From contig JAKASX010000003.1 in assembly GCA_021818865.1 (NCBI GenBank), positions 37,872 to 101,871 on the forward strand: a stretch of DNA of 64,000 bases, given 5' to 3'. The notes under the pieces are model-generated. The model was not told the origin of the DNA, ran no database searches, and was given only the letters and a program-made list of their open reading frames with translations. Positions 9,259 to 17,977 of the stretch are shown piece after piece. This DNA is from Acidobacteriota bacterium (lineage in GTDB: Bacteria; Acidobacteriota; Terriglobia; Acidiferrales; UBA7541). The position numbers and the translations under genes were made by a program. How positions within the stretch are numbered: the first letter of the stretch is position 1; the number at the start of each line of letters is the position of its first letter.

Positions 9259-11544
9259 TCAATGGCGGCTGGCGCTGGGCCTGCCGGTGGAGATCAAGAT
9301 GGACTCGGGCGCTGCGCCGGCGAGAAATTGCAGACGCGCCACGGGCTTGCGCGACCATCCCGCGCCTGGCGCGGCTTTCATCCAGAAAGCGTTCGGCATG
9401 AAATCGAGCGAGATGCGCGCGCCGGGCCGCGCCGAAAACCACAATTGCACCCGATTCGAGCCGGCACGCTTTGCCACCAGCCAGCCATTCACACCGAGCG
9501 TCCCGGCCACGGGGCTTTTGCCCAACGTAAATTGGAACTTTTGTTCGCTTGGCCAGTTGACGCGGCTATTGAAAACGAACGCCGTTTCGCCCACGCGAAA
9601 AATCGCGGCGCGACCGGCGACCGGAGCGGGGCACTTGCGATCCGGAATTGAATGGAGCCTGTGAGTGGATCGAAATTCCGGCGGCTCGAATGGAATCCAG
9701 TAGCATGCTCCTGACTGCGGCACTTCCTCGAAGGGATATTCGATGCCAAGCGTGGTGGCGAATAGCGTCCTCAGCGCGCGTGGATAGCCTTTTCGAAATG
9801 CAAGGTCGGCCGGCGCGATTTCGTGCCGGAAAGGCACGGCTTTGGCGACCGCGCTTTCCGTCGGGATCGTCCGCGAAAGAAGCAGGCGAGCGAGCGGCAG
9901 AAAAATATCCTGAAGCGAATGAGCATCGCCGAGGCCGGAGGAGATCGCGTCCGCGCCGGGCTCGAAAGAATACACGGCGGCGCCGGCGCTCGCGCCCACG
10001 AGCGCGAGCTGCTGAAAAATCACCGGCGGTGCATCTGTGCGCAGCCCCTGTTTGTAATCGAGCTGCGTGCCAAGCTTCCGGAATCCCGCTTCCACCCAAT
10101 ACCAACTCTCCGGCTGCACTCCCCACGCGCTCACCGTGCCGCGAAGCCACAAGCCGAGCAGGCCCGCGGGAGCGAGATTGGGAACGAAGCCGCCATTCAT
10201 TTTCCAGACGGGAATCAAGTAGCCGCGATGCGCTCGCAGGAAAGCGCGAAACGCGCGATTGGCCAAGACCGTAAGCCAGATGTTTTGGCCCCAATTCGCG
10301 TCGGCCCAGATGACGGGCCTGCCCGTTTCAGCGCCTATGGCGATGAGCCGTTTCAGGTAATCGCGCACTTCGGAATTTTCGATTCCGCCTTGAATGGCCT
10401 GCTCGCAGATGTAAAACGCCTTCAGATTCGGAAATTCGCGCGCCCAATCGAGAACGCGCGCGAGCGGCAACCGGTCCCAGCGCCCCGCAATGATGTCGTG
10501 TGGACCATTCACTTGCAACGCAACCGGAATATCGCGCGCCTTCGCCCGCGCAAGCATCTCCGGCACGTCTCCAAAGGGACCGCCAATGCGAATGAGAAGA
10601 TGCGGACGGATATCGGCAGGGAAATGCGGCAGCGGATTTTTCGTCCCGAGCGAGCCCCATTCGATCACAAAAAACGGATTCGCGGCGGAGGGCGCGAAAT
10701 CGGCGGGAATCGCGCGCGGAGCGGGATGCACGGTGAACGCCGTCCACGGCGACCACGGCCCTGCGGCGTCGCGCAAACTAAACGCGCGCACTCGCCACGC
10801 GTAGCGGCCCGGCGCGAGCAGATGCGGCGGCGAAGCGCGCATCGCGTTTGTGGTGAAATAGGAAGCCAACCGCAAACTGTGAATTTTGCCGCCGACGCGC
10901 CGCCACTCCAACTCGTAGGCGCTCGTCGTCGCGCTCGATCGGGCTTGCCAGAAAAAATCCGCTGCCGCGGGCGTGGGAGCGTCCGAGGCGTCAGGCGAAA
11001 CGGGAAGCGGCGCGGCGGGGATGATCCGAAGCGCCGGCACGATCTTCAGTTCGGACAGACGCAGATAACCAGGATTATCGCCGGGAATGCCGATTTTAAT
11101 TCCGATGCGCGCATCCGCCGATCCCGCCGGCGCACCGACCGGAAATTGGAATCGCCCCTCTTGCGAGCCGTCGTAGAGGATGTGAACGCGGCCCTTGGAG
11201 CCGTAGGGCACAGCCAGGGCGAACGTCCAGCCTTGTTCGGTGACGGCACCGTGGTTGAATCCCACGACGACGTACGCGCCGGGCGCCGGAACCTGCGTCC
11301 AGCAGGTGACTTGACGCGGCGCGAATTGCGGAAGCGACTGGGCGCGAATCACAAGCCATTTGCCCCGGTGCGTGACGCTGGCGCCGGGCGAAGCTTGCCA
11401 TGCACAGGAACGCAGATCGATTGCCGCGTCGGCGTTTTCGTTGGCCGTCGCTTGCGCCCACGTGGCCGTGCACATCGCCCACGCGAGGCCCACCGCGATG
11501 GGTCCCGTGATACGGCGTAGCGCGAACCGCGTGGAACCAAGCAA
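9259..11544 (-). CDS. Secreted protein, possibly GH98-like glycoside hydrolase
   Basis: The product is about 761 residues from a TTG at 11544, which gives a good signal peptide (TGPIAVGLAWAMCTATWAQA). The frame stays open upstream, but that stretch runs into the GH3 gene. An N-terminal carbohydrate-binding-like beta region (about 30-170) and a fibronectin-like segment (AYELEWRRVGG ... GRYAWRVRAFSL) precede a TIM-barrel-like part: FFVIEWGSLGTKNPLPHF, ADIRPHLLIRIGGPFGDVP, FPNLKAFYICEQAIQGG, GRPVIWADANWGQNIW, PVWKMNGG. The order and wording recall GH98 endo-beta-galactosidases, but this is from memory of the family and not proven. It starts five bases after the GH3 stop, so the two probably act on one polysaccharide or glycan. 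Confidence 0.7.
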   Translation of the reverse strand: MLGSTRFALRRITGPIAVGLAWAMCTATWAQATANENADAAIDLRSCAWQASPGASVTHRGKWLVIRAQSLPQFAPRQVTCWTQVPAPGAYVVVGFNHGAVTEQGWTFALAVPYGSKGRVHILYDGSQEGRFQFPVGAPAGSADARIGIKIGIPGDNPGYLRLSELKIVPALRIIPAAPLPVSPDASDAPTPAAADFFWQARSSATTSAYELEWRRVGGKIHSLRLASYFTTNAMRASPPHLLAPGRYAWRVRAFSLRDAAGPWSPWTAFTVHPAPRAIPADFAPSAANPFFVIEWGSLGTKNPLPHFPADIRPHLLIRIGGPFGDVPEMLARAKARDIPVALQVNGPHDIIAGRWDRLPLARVLDWAREFPNLKAFYICEQAIQGGIENSEVRDYLKRLIAIGAETGRPVIWADANWGQNIWLTVLANRAFRAFLRAHRGYLIPVWKMNGGFVPNLAPAGLLGLWLRGTVSAWGVQPESWYWVEAGFRKLGTQLDYKQGLRTDAPPVIFQQLALVGASAGAAVYSFEPGADAISSGLGDAHSLQDIFLPLARLLLSRTIPTESAVAKAVPFRHEIAPADLAFRKGYPRALRTLFATTLGIEYPFEEVPQSGACYWIPFEPPEFRSTHRLHSIPDRKCPAPVAGRAAIFRVGETAFVFNSRVNWPSEQKFQFTLGKSPVAGTLGVNGWLVAKRAGSNRVQLWFSARPGARISLDFMPNAFWMKAAPGAGWSRKPVARLQFLAGAAPESILISTGRPSASRH

Positions 11545-11549
11545 GGGCG

Positions 11550-13666
11550 TCAGCGCAGCGCGAGCGTTTCCTTCAGCGGAAGGTCGCGCGAAGACGAGCC
11601 GACGAGGATTTCGTATTCTCCGGAATCCTCTCGCCAATTGTGAACCGCCGTGTGGTAGTAGGCGAACGCCGAGCGCGGCAGCGTGATTTCGATGTGGCGC
11701 GTTTCGCCTGGAGAAAGTTCCACGCGCGCGAATCCCTTCAGCGTCTTTACCGCGCGCTCAATCTTCGGATGCACCGGATGAATGTAAACCTGCGCGACTT
11801 CGGCGCCCGCGCGCGCGCTCGTGTTCTTCAGATCGAACGCGACTTTGACGGCCGAGCCATCGCGCGCGATCGAAAGATGGCTGAACGCGAACGTCGAATA
11901 CGAAAGGCCGAAGCCGAAGGGAAATAGCGGTTCGATGCCGGCGTGATCGAACCAGCGGTAGCCGACGAAAATGCCTTCCTTGTAATCCACCGTGCCGTCC
12001 TTGCCAGGGAAGTAGTGCTCGGCCTCGGCGTCGCCCCACGCCTTTTCAAACGTCGCGGGAAGTTTTCCTGAAGGATTCACCTGGCCAAAGAGAATCTGCG
12101 CGACGGCGCGGCCGCCCTCCTGTCCGGGATACCACGCCTCGATCAGTGCGCCAATTTGGTTGACCCATCCGGTCATGTCGACCGCGCCGCCGGAATTCAG
12201 AACGACGATCGTGCGCGGATTCGCCTGCGCCACCGCTTCAATCAGACTGTTTTGTCCCTTGGGCAGGGCGAACGTGCGATCGAAACCTTCGCTTTCCGTC
12301 TTCTCGTCGAATCCGATGCAAACCACGGCGACATCATCCTTTGCCGCCAGCGCGCGCTCGGCGGCGTAGGGCCCTCCCGTCGCCGGTTCCTGAATCGGCG
12401 GAAACGGCATGTAGTCCACGCGAATGCGGGGCTCAGCGAGTTCGACGAGTCCTTCGAGCACGCTCGTCGCGCGAAACGGCGCCACGTGGGAACTCCCCCC
12501 GCCGCCGGTGACCGCGGGATTCGCATTCGGGCCGAAAACGGCGATCGAGTGCACGCGGCCCGGATCGAGCGGCAACAGGCCGTTCTCGTTGCGCAACAGG
12601 ACGATGCCTTCCTGCGCGCCCTGGAGCGCGACCAAGCTCGACGCGCCGGAATAGCGCGAAAGGTCCGGCTCGAGCTGCGGCCGGTTGAAAAATCCCATCG
12701 AAATCGCGGCGCGCAGGATGCGGCGAACCTTGCCGTCGATCGCGGACATGGGAATTTTCCCGCTCTGGATCGCGGGCAATAGCGTCTTCGCGTTCATATA
12801 CCGGGGCGAAGGCATTTCCAGATCGAGCCCGGCGAGCGCGGCCTTCACTCCCTTGTGCGTCGCGCCCCAATCGGACATGACGAACCCGCGGAATCCCCAT
12901 CGCTTTTTCAAAATATCGGTTAGAAGAACCTTGTTTTCCGCGCAATGGTTTCCGTTCACCGGTTGTAGGCGGCCATCACCGCCCACGCGTGGCCCTGGTC
13001 GATCGCCGCGCGGAATGCGGGCAGATAGATTTCGTGCAGCGCTCGTTCGCCAATGATTTCGTTGATGGAGCCGCGATTCGTTTCCTGATTGTTGGCGGCG
13101 AAATGTTTCACCGTGGCGATTACGCCTTCCGATTGAACGCCGCGGACGAACGCGGCAGCGATCTGGCCGGCGAGGTATGGATCTTCGCCATAGAATTCGA
13201 AATTGCGGCCGCCCACAGAAACACGCTGAATATTGACGCCCGGCGCGAGCAAAATGTTCACGCCGCGCGCCCGCGCCTCGAGGCCCATCGCGCGGCCCAT
13301 GCGATCCGCTAGCTGCGGGTCCCACGCTGCGGCGAGTGCAATGCCGGCGGGAAACGCGGTGGATGGACCTTGATTGCGCAAACCCATCGGGCCGTCGGAC
13401 ATGCGAAGCGCCGGAATGCCGAGCCGGGGAATCGCTGCGGTGAAGAATCCGTTCACTCCACCGAGCATGCGGATTTTTTCGTCGAGCGTCATCCGCGACA
13501 GCAGCGAATTGACGCGAGCTTCGACCTGCGCGGGCGTGAGCTCTACCGGTTGCGGCGTGCGACGTCTGGGCCGCGGCGCAGCGACGGAGGTTGCGGTGCA
13601 GAGCACGGCCACCGCCAGGAGGAATGTCGTTCCTTGCGCCATCCCCAACCACGCGTTGCGTTTCAT
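11550..13666 (-). pseudogene. Secreted GH3 family beta-glucosidase, single frameshift
   Basis: Two reading frames together make one complete GH3 enzyme. The N-terminal part (13666-12956, 236 residues) has a signal peptide, then SLLSRMTLDEKIRMLGG, RMSDGPMGLR, GVIATVKHFAANNQETNR, and ends in AVMAAYNR at a TGA (12958-12956). The C-terminal part continues in another frame as VNGNHCAENKVLLTDILKK, then GFRGFVMSDWGATH with the nucleophile Asp, a C-terminal GH3 domain and a fibronectin-III-like end. Restoring one base at about 12958-12961 (CGG-GTG instead of CGG-TGA) joins them into about 705 residues. The ribosome site AGGGGGG precedes the ATG. Either a recent mutation or an assembly error; everything else looks intact. 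Confidence 0.85.
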
Positions 13667-13768
13667 TTTCGACGCCCCCCTGAACGCTTCCGGAGGGCAA
13701 GCTAATCCGTCGCGTGGCGGAAGTCAACCGTGTCGCGCAGATCGCCGGTTTGCCTTCAGGCAGGCCCT

Positions 13769-15859
13769 TTATGGGCCGCCGAATTTGTGGAACCAGGCGA
13801 GCGTCTCCATGATTTTCGCCACCTGGTGGCTGGGAAAACGTTCAATGCCGTGCGGTTCGTTTGGCACGGCGATCAGCATCGTCTGGATTTTGCGCAGCTT
13901 CAGCGCCACGTAGAACTGCTGTGCTTCGCTGATCGGCGTGCGGTAATCGGAAAGGCCGGTCATCAACGCGGTCGGCGTTTCGACGTTGCCCACCAGATTG
14001 ATCGGCGAGCGCTCCATGTATTGCTGCCAGCATTGCCACGGCGGGCCGGGGAACCAATATTTCGAGCCGAGGATCGGCAGATCGGCGTCGAGAGCCCAGC
14101 TGTACCAGTTGATCACCGGATACATCGCCATGGCGGCGCGGAAGCGCGTCGTGTGATCGACCACCCAGCAGGTCAGCACGCCTCCCCCGGAACCGCCGGC
14201 GACGTAGAGGCGATGAGGATCGATAAAGCCTTTCGCGATTGTGGCGTTCACGCCGGAATTCAGATCCTCGAAATCGTGCCCCGGATACGCGTGGTTGATC
14301 AGATTGGCGAAGGCTTCGCCGTAGCTCGTCGAGCCGCGCGGGTTCACGTAAACGACCACGTAGCCCGCGGCGGCCCAGATCTGTTTTTCGATGTCGAACC
14401 GGTCGCCCCAATTAGCGAACGGCCCGCCGTGAATGCTGAGGAAGAGCGGATATTTGCGCGCGGGATCGAAATTCGGCGGCGTGATGTACCATCCCTGGAT
14501 TTCGCGGCCGTCGTAGCTGGATTTGAAAGTGAATTCGTGGCCCTGGCCGAGCGTCTTGTCGGCGAGGAATTCGCGATTGGGATTATCCACGATGCGGATT
14601 GCACCAGGACGCGAAACATCGCCGACGGCGATCGCGCCGGGCAGATCGATCATCGTGTAGGGAACGGCGAAATGGCCGTCGCGGGCGACGGAAAAACTCA
14701 CGCCAGCCGTGTAGGTCGTGTCGCCTGTGCCCAGATGCTGCGCGAGAACGTGGACTTGGCCGCTCGAGGAAATGAGCGCGAATTTCGAATCGGCGTGATC
14801 GGTGAAGGCCGCGTAGATGCCGCTGCCGTCCGGCGCCCAATGCGGCTCGCGAATATCGCGATCGAAACTTCCGGTGACCACGCGGGAATCCGAACCGTCG
14901 CGATTCATGATGTACAGATGCGTGGTCTGATGGCCCACGTAGCGGTCGTTGAATCCGGTGTACGCGATTTTCTCGCCGTCGGGAGAAAGCGCCGGCGCAT
15001 TATCCGGTCCGAGCCGGTTGGTGAGCGGTTTCCAATCGCCGGTTGCGACAGAAATCTGGTAGACCTCCGTATTCAGCATGTCGTAGCTCGCGTGTGGGCG
15101 CAGATTCGCCGAGAAAATCAGATCCTTGCCGTCGGGCGTCCAGCGCGGCGCGCCGCCGCCAAACGCTCCGCTGAAGTTGTAGTCGCCGCGGGAAACCTGA
15201 TGCAGGCCGGAGCCATCCGCGCCGACGACGAAAATCTGGATGTAGCCGTTGGGGATGCGGCCGCGGCCGTTGAATCGCCACACTAATTTATGCGCCAGGA
15301 GCGGCTGCGGCTGCCATTTCGCGCCGGGCGGCGGCGATGGCAAATGAGCGAGAACGGTGGGCGAGCCGGGAACGAAGCTGGTGAACGCGATGTCCTTACC
15401 GTCGGGCGACCACGAGATGCCCATTGGCGGATGCGTCAGGTGCGTGATTTCGGCGGTTTGCCCGGTATCCATCCAGCGGACGTAGATTTGCGGATGGCCG
15501 TCGCGATCGGAAATGTACGCGACGCGCGTGCCGTCCGGCGACCAGCGCGGAAACGAATCGCTGAAATCGCCGGTGGTCAGCGGACGGTCGTCCCTGCCGT
15601 CGTAATTCACGATCCAGAGGTTCGAGCGCCAGCGATCGTGAAAAATATCGGCGAAGTGGCGCTCGTAGACGATTTTCGTTCCGTCGGGCGAGATTTGCGG
15701 ATCGGAGTCGTATCGGACGTGGAAGATATCCATCGGAACCAGCACGCCGGAGGGCGCGGCAGCCGGACGAGGCTGGGCAGCCGCCGTGAGAACGGCGAAC
15801 GCGGCGACGATGATCGCTGCAACCAAGGGGGCGAGTGGCCGGATGCGGATGCTGGACAC
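13769..15859 (-). CDS. Secreted S9-family peptidase (dipeptidyl/acylaminoacyl type)
   Basis: This 696-residue protein starts at a GTG (15859-15857) preceded by AGGAGG (15871-15866). The signal peptide is APLVAAIIVAAFAVLTAAAQ. Residues 45-420 hold repeated SPDGTKIVY / WSPDGTRVAYIS propeller motifs. The C-terminal alpha/beta hydrolase has the serine in YVAGGSGGGVLTCW (about Ser557), the Asp in GLSDYRTPISEAQQF and the His in PNEPHGIER. The family removes dipeptides or acyl amino acids from short peptides that enter through the propeller. It lies between the M61 gene and the GH3 gene on one strand. A longer upstream open frame exists but lacks a ribosome site and overlaps the M61 gene. Confidence 0.92.
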   Translation of the reverse strand: MSSIRIRPLAPLVAAIIVAAFAVLTAAAQPRPAAAPSGVLVPMDIFHVRYDSDPQISPDGTKIVYERHFADIFHDRWRSNLWIVNYDGRDDRPLTTGDFSDSFPRWSPDGTRVAYISDRDGHPQIYVRWMDTGQTAEITHLTHPPMGISWSPDGKDIAFTSFVPGSPTVLAHLPSPPPGAKWQPQPLLAHKLVWRFNGRGRIPNGYIQIFVVGADGSGLHQVSRGDYNFSGAFGGGAPRWTPDGKDLIFSANLRPHASYDMLNTEVYQISVATGDWKPLTNRLGPDNAPALSPDGEKIAYTGFNDRYVGHQTTHLYIMNRDGSDSRVVTGSFDRDIREPHWAPDGSGIYAAFTDHADSKFALISSSGQVHVLAQHLGTGDTTYTAGVSFSVARDGHFAVPYTMIDLPGAIAVGDVSRPGAIRIVDNPNREFLADKTLGQGHEFTFKSSYDGREIQGWYITPPNFDPARKYPLFLSIHGGPFANWGDRFDIEKQIWAAAGYVVVYVNPRGSTSYGEAFANLINHAYPGHDFEDLNSGVNATIAKGFIDPHRLYVAGGSGGGVLTCWVVDHTTRFRAAMAMYPVINWYSWALDADLPILGSKYWFPGPPWQCWQQYMERSPINLVGNVETPTALMTGLSDYRTPISEAQQFYVALKLRKIQTMLIAVPNEPHGIERFPSHQVAKIMETLAWFHKFGGP

Positions 15860-15875
15860 GGAGAGCCTCCTCAAG

Positions 15876-15929
15876 TGAAATACGAAAAGCCGAAAAACGA
15901 AATTCCAAAAACGAAATTCGAAACTCGCG
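15876..15929. repeat. Degenerate ACGAAATTC-type direct repeats
   Basis: The 92-base gap between the M61 and S9 genes is filled with short units such as TACGAAAAGC, AAACGAAATTCC and AAACGAAATTCGAAA. The same degenerate unit recurs between other genes at 27957-28003, 31476-31496 and 41298-41370. It is AT-rich compared with its surroundings and non-coding in all frames I checked. Confidence 0.6.
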
Positions 15930-15951
15930 ATCGGCCCGTCCGGCCCCACGG

Positions 15952-17862
15952 CTACTGGACCGTCGGGGCGTGCTGCTTCAAGATCTGGCCCAACAGGTTG
16001 GGCCGGCCGGGAATCCGCCTCAGATGCGGATAGCGCAAGCCGCCTTCGTACTGGATGCTGTAGCTGCGCACCTGGTCGTCGTTTTGCGCGACCACGCGGA
16101 TGGGCAGGTTCGCCTGCCCGCTCGCCCGAATCGCGTCGCGCAACGCCGCCGGCGACCACGGACGCCCATTCACTGCGAGAATGCGCATGCCGGGCGCGAG
16201 GCCCGCGTCGTAGGCGGGCGAGCCCACGTCAGCATCCTCGATCTGTCCGTCGTCCTCGACCGTGATGCCGATCGTGAACGTGCAATCGAGGAAATGATCG
16301 GCGGTTTCCATCACGTCCTGGCGCGTATTCGGGGTGGTGTTGTAGACGAGCATCCATCCCGAATCGAGCAGGCCCTCAAGCGGCGCGTGGCCGCCGACAG
16401 CGTCGAGGCGCTCGCGCAGCAGTTTCGCCCAATCGTAGGGAGCGACCTCGTTGAGCGCGGTCACGATGTCCTGGAAATCGTACGGCTTGAGCGCGGGCGC
16501 GCCGCCCGGTCCGCCTTCGAAGAGGCGAAGGAAATCATCGAGCGATTTTTTGTCGCCGGTGAGCTGGCGGATTTTCGTATCCACTTCAAGCCAAATCAGC
16601 GCGCCTTCGTCGTAGAAATCGGTGGACCGGCGCCAGTTCTCCCACTCGGGCGAAGCGGCGTAGAGGAACGGCGCGGCATCGGCGGTGTCCTGCAAGGGAC
16701 GCCACGCGCGCCCCGAGCGGTGATCGAGCGACGCGGCGACGTACGCCCACAATTCGCGGCAATCGTGCGGCCGGCACAGTCCGCTGCGCGCGGTCAGCAC
16801 GAACGAGAGATATTGCGTGAGGCCTTCGTAAACCCACAGCAGATTGTCTTTCATCGGCTGCTGGTAGTTTTTGTCCACCAAACCGATCGGTCGGCGGTAT
16901 TTGCCGTTCCAGGAATGCGTGAATTCGTGCGGCAGCAGCGTTTCGCTGGCGGCCGCGAGCGCGGGATCGGTGAGCATATGGCCAAACGTGCGATCGTCGC
17001 TCGATTCGTGGTGTTCCAGTCCGAAATGGGCGATGTAGTCGCTGAGTGTGAGCAGGAAATGGTAATCGCGATAATGGCGCGAGCCGAACATCGCTCCGGT
17101 TTCGGCGACCAGTTGCTTGTAATGCTCGACGAGCGACGGGCTCATATCGAGTTCGTCCGGCTCGTCGGCGACGATATCGATTTCCTGCGGCGGACCGCTC
17201 GCAAGCGGAACGACGCGGGAATATTCGCCCATCTGCACCGGCGAATCCACCAACGTATTGAGCGGCGCGGGCTGGAACACCACGAAATTGCCGGTGACTT
17301 GCTGGACGGGCAACGCGGTGTGGAATTGCCAGCCGAGCGGCATGCGCAACGTGGCGTCGTAAACGATCTTGCGGAAATCGTAGCCGGCGGGGTAGAGCAG
17401 CACCTGGTTCCAGTTCATCACCGCTAGATGTGGCGTCACGGAAGCGCCGGAGGAAAAGCCGTTCGGGGGTTCGCTATTCACGTAATCGAGTTCGGCGACC
17501 AAAGTATGCACGCCGGCGGGGATGGTCAGATGAAACGTGTACATCTGCACCAGATCGCGCCGCCAGGCGATCGGTTTGCCGTTACCAGTGAATTTCAGGC
17601 CCATGAGGTCGGCGATCGGACCGCTCGGCATGTGCTCGCCGGGAATCCATTCGGGGTAGTAAAGCTCCATCGGGCCAGGCGTGACGGGAATTTCCAGCCG
17701 CGCGTGAAAGAGCTTGCGGCCGGGCGCTTGCGTCGCGTCGACAAAAAGTTTGACTGGGTCGGGCGGAACCTGCGCGCCGAGCCGTGGGACGGAGAAAATC
17801 GCGATGGCGCCCAGCAGCGCTAGGAGAAACCGCCACGCGCGGAAATCGGATTTTCGCTGCAT
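15952..17862 (-). CDS. Secreted M61-family peptidase with PDZ domain
   Basis: This 636-residue protein starts at ATG 17862, just after an AGGAGG-like site (about 17873-17868). A signal peptide (RFLLALLGAIAIFSVPRLGAQ) leads to an N-terminal beta domain and an M61 (glycyl aminopeptidase-like) catalytic domain. The zinc motif HEFTHSW sits at about residues 312-318, and the downstream glutamate motif is YEGLTQYLSFV. A C-terminal PDZ domain (ITVEDDGQIEDADVGSPAYD ... GMRILAVNGRPW) follows, the usual M61 layout. It probably trims peptides in the periplasm, alongside the flanking S9 peptidases. Confidence 0.93.
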   Translation of the reverse strand: MQRKSDFRAWRFLLALLGAIAIFSVPRLGAQVPPDPVKLFVDATQAPGRKLFHARLEIPVTPGPMELYYPEWIPGEHMPSGPIADLMGLKFTGNGKPIAWRRDLVQMYTFHLTIPAGVHTLVAELDYVNSEPPNGFSSGASVTPHLAVMNWNQVLLYPAGYDFRKIVYDATLRMPLGWQFHTALPVQQVTGNFVVFQPAPLNTLVDSPVQMGEYSRVVPLASGPPQEIDIVADEPDELDMSPSLVEHYKQLVAETGAMFGSRHYRDYHFLLTLSDYIAHFGLEHHESSDDRTFGHMLTDPALAAASETLLPHEFTHSWNGKYRRPIGLVDKNYQQPMKDNLLWVYEGLTQYLSFVLTARSGLCRPHDCRELWAYVAASLDHRSGRAWRPLQDTADAAPFLYAASPEWENWRRSTDFYDEGALIWLEVDTKIRQLTGDKKSLDDFLRLFEGGPGGAPALKPYDFQDIVTALNEVAPYDWAKLLRERLDAVGGHAPLEGLLDSGWMLVYNTTPNTRQDVMETADHFLDCTFTIGITVEDDGQIEDADVGSPAYDAGLAPGMRILAVNGRPWSPAALRDAIRASGQANLPIRVVAQNDDQVRSYSIQYEGGLRYPHLRRIPGRPNLLGQILKQHAPTVQ

Positions 17863-17977
17863 CGTGCCTCCTCTGCTGGCGCGCCGTTCAGGCGGTGAAT
17901 TCGGAGGGCGCGGTGAAGGGAAAATCCCCTCGCCCGGAAAAACGCGCGCTGCGCCTGCCGAAGCCAAACGGCATGGC

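Noticed and set aside
15860..16159. 100-codon N-terminal extension of the S9 peptidase
   Set aside because: It overlaps the M61 gene, has no ribosome site, and would bury the signal peptide inside the protein; a GTG with AGGAGG at the right distance lies at 15859.
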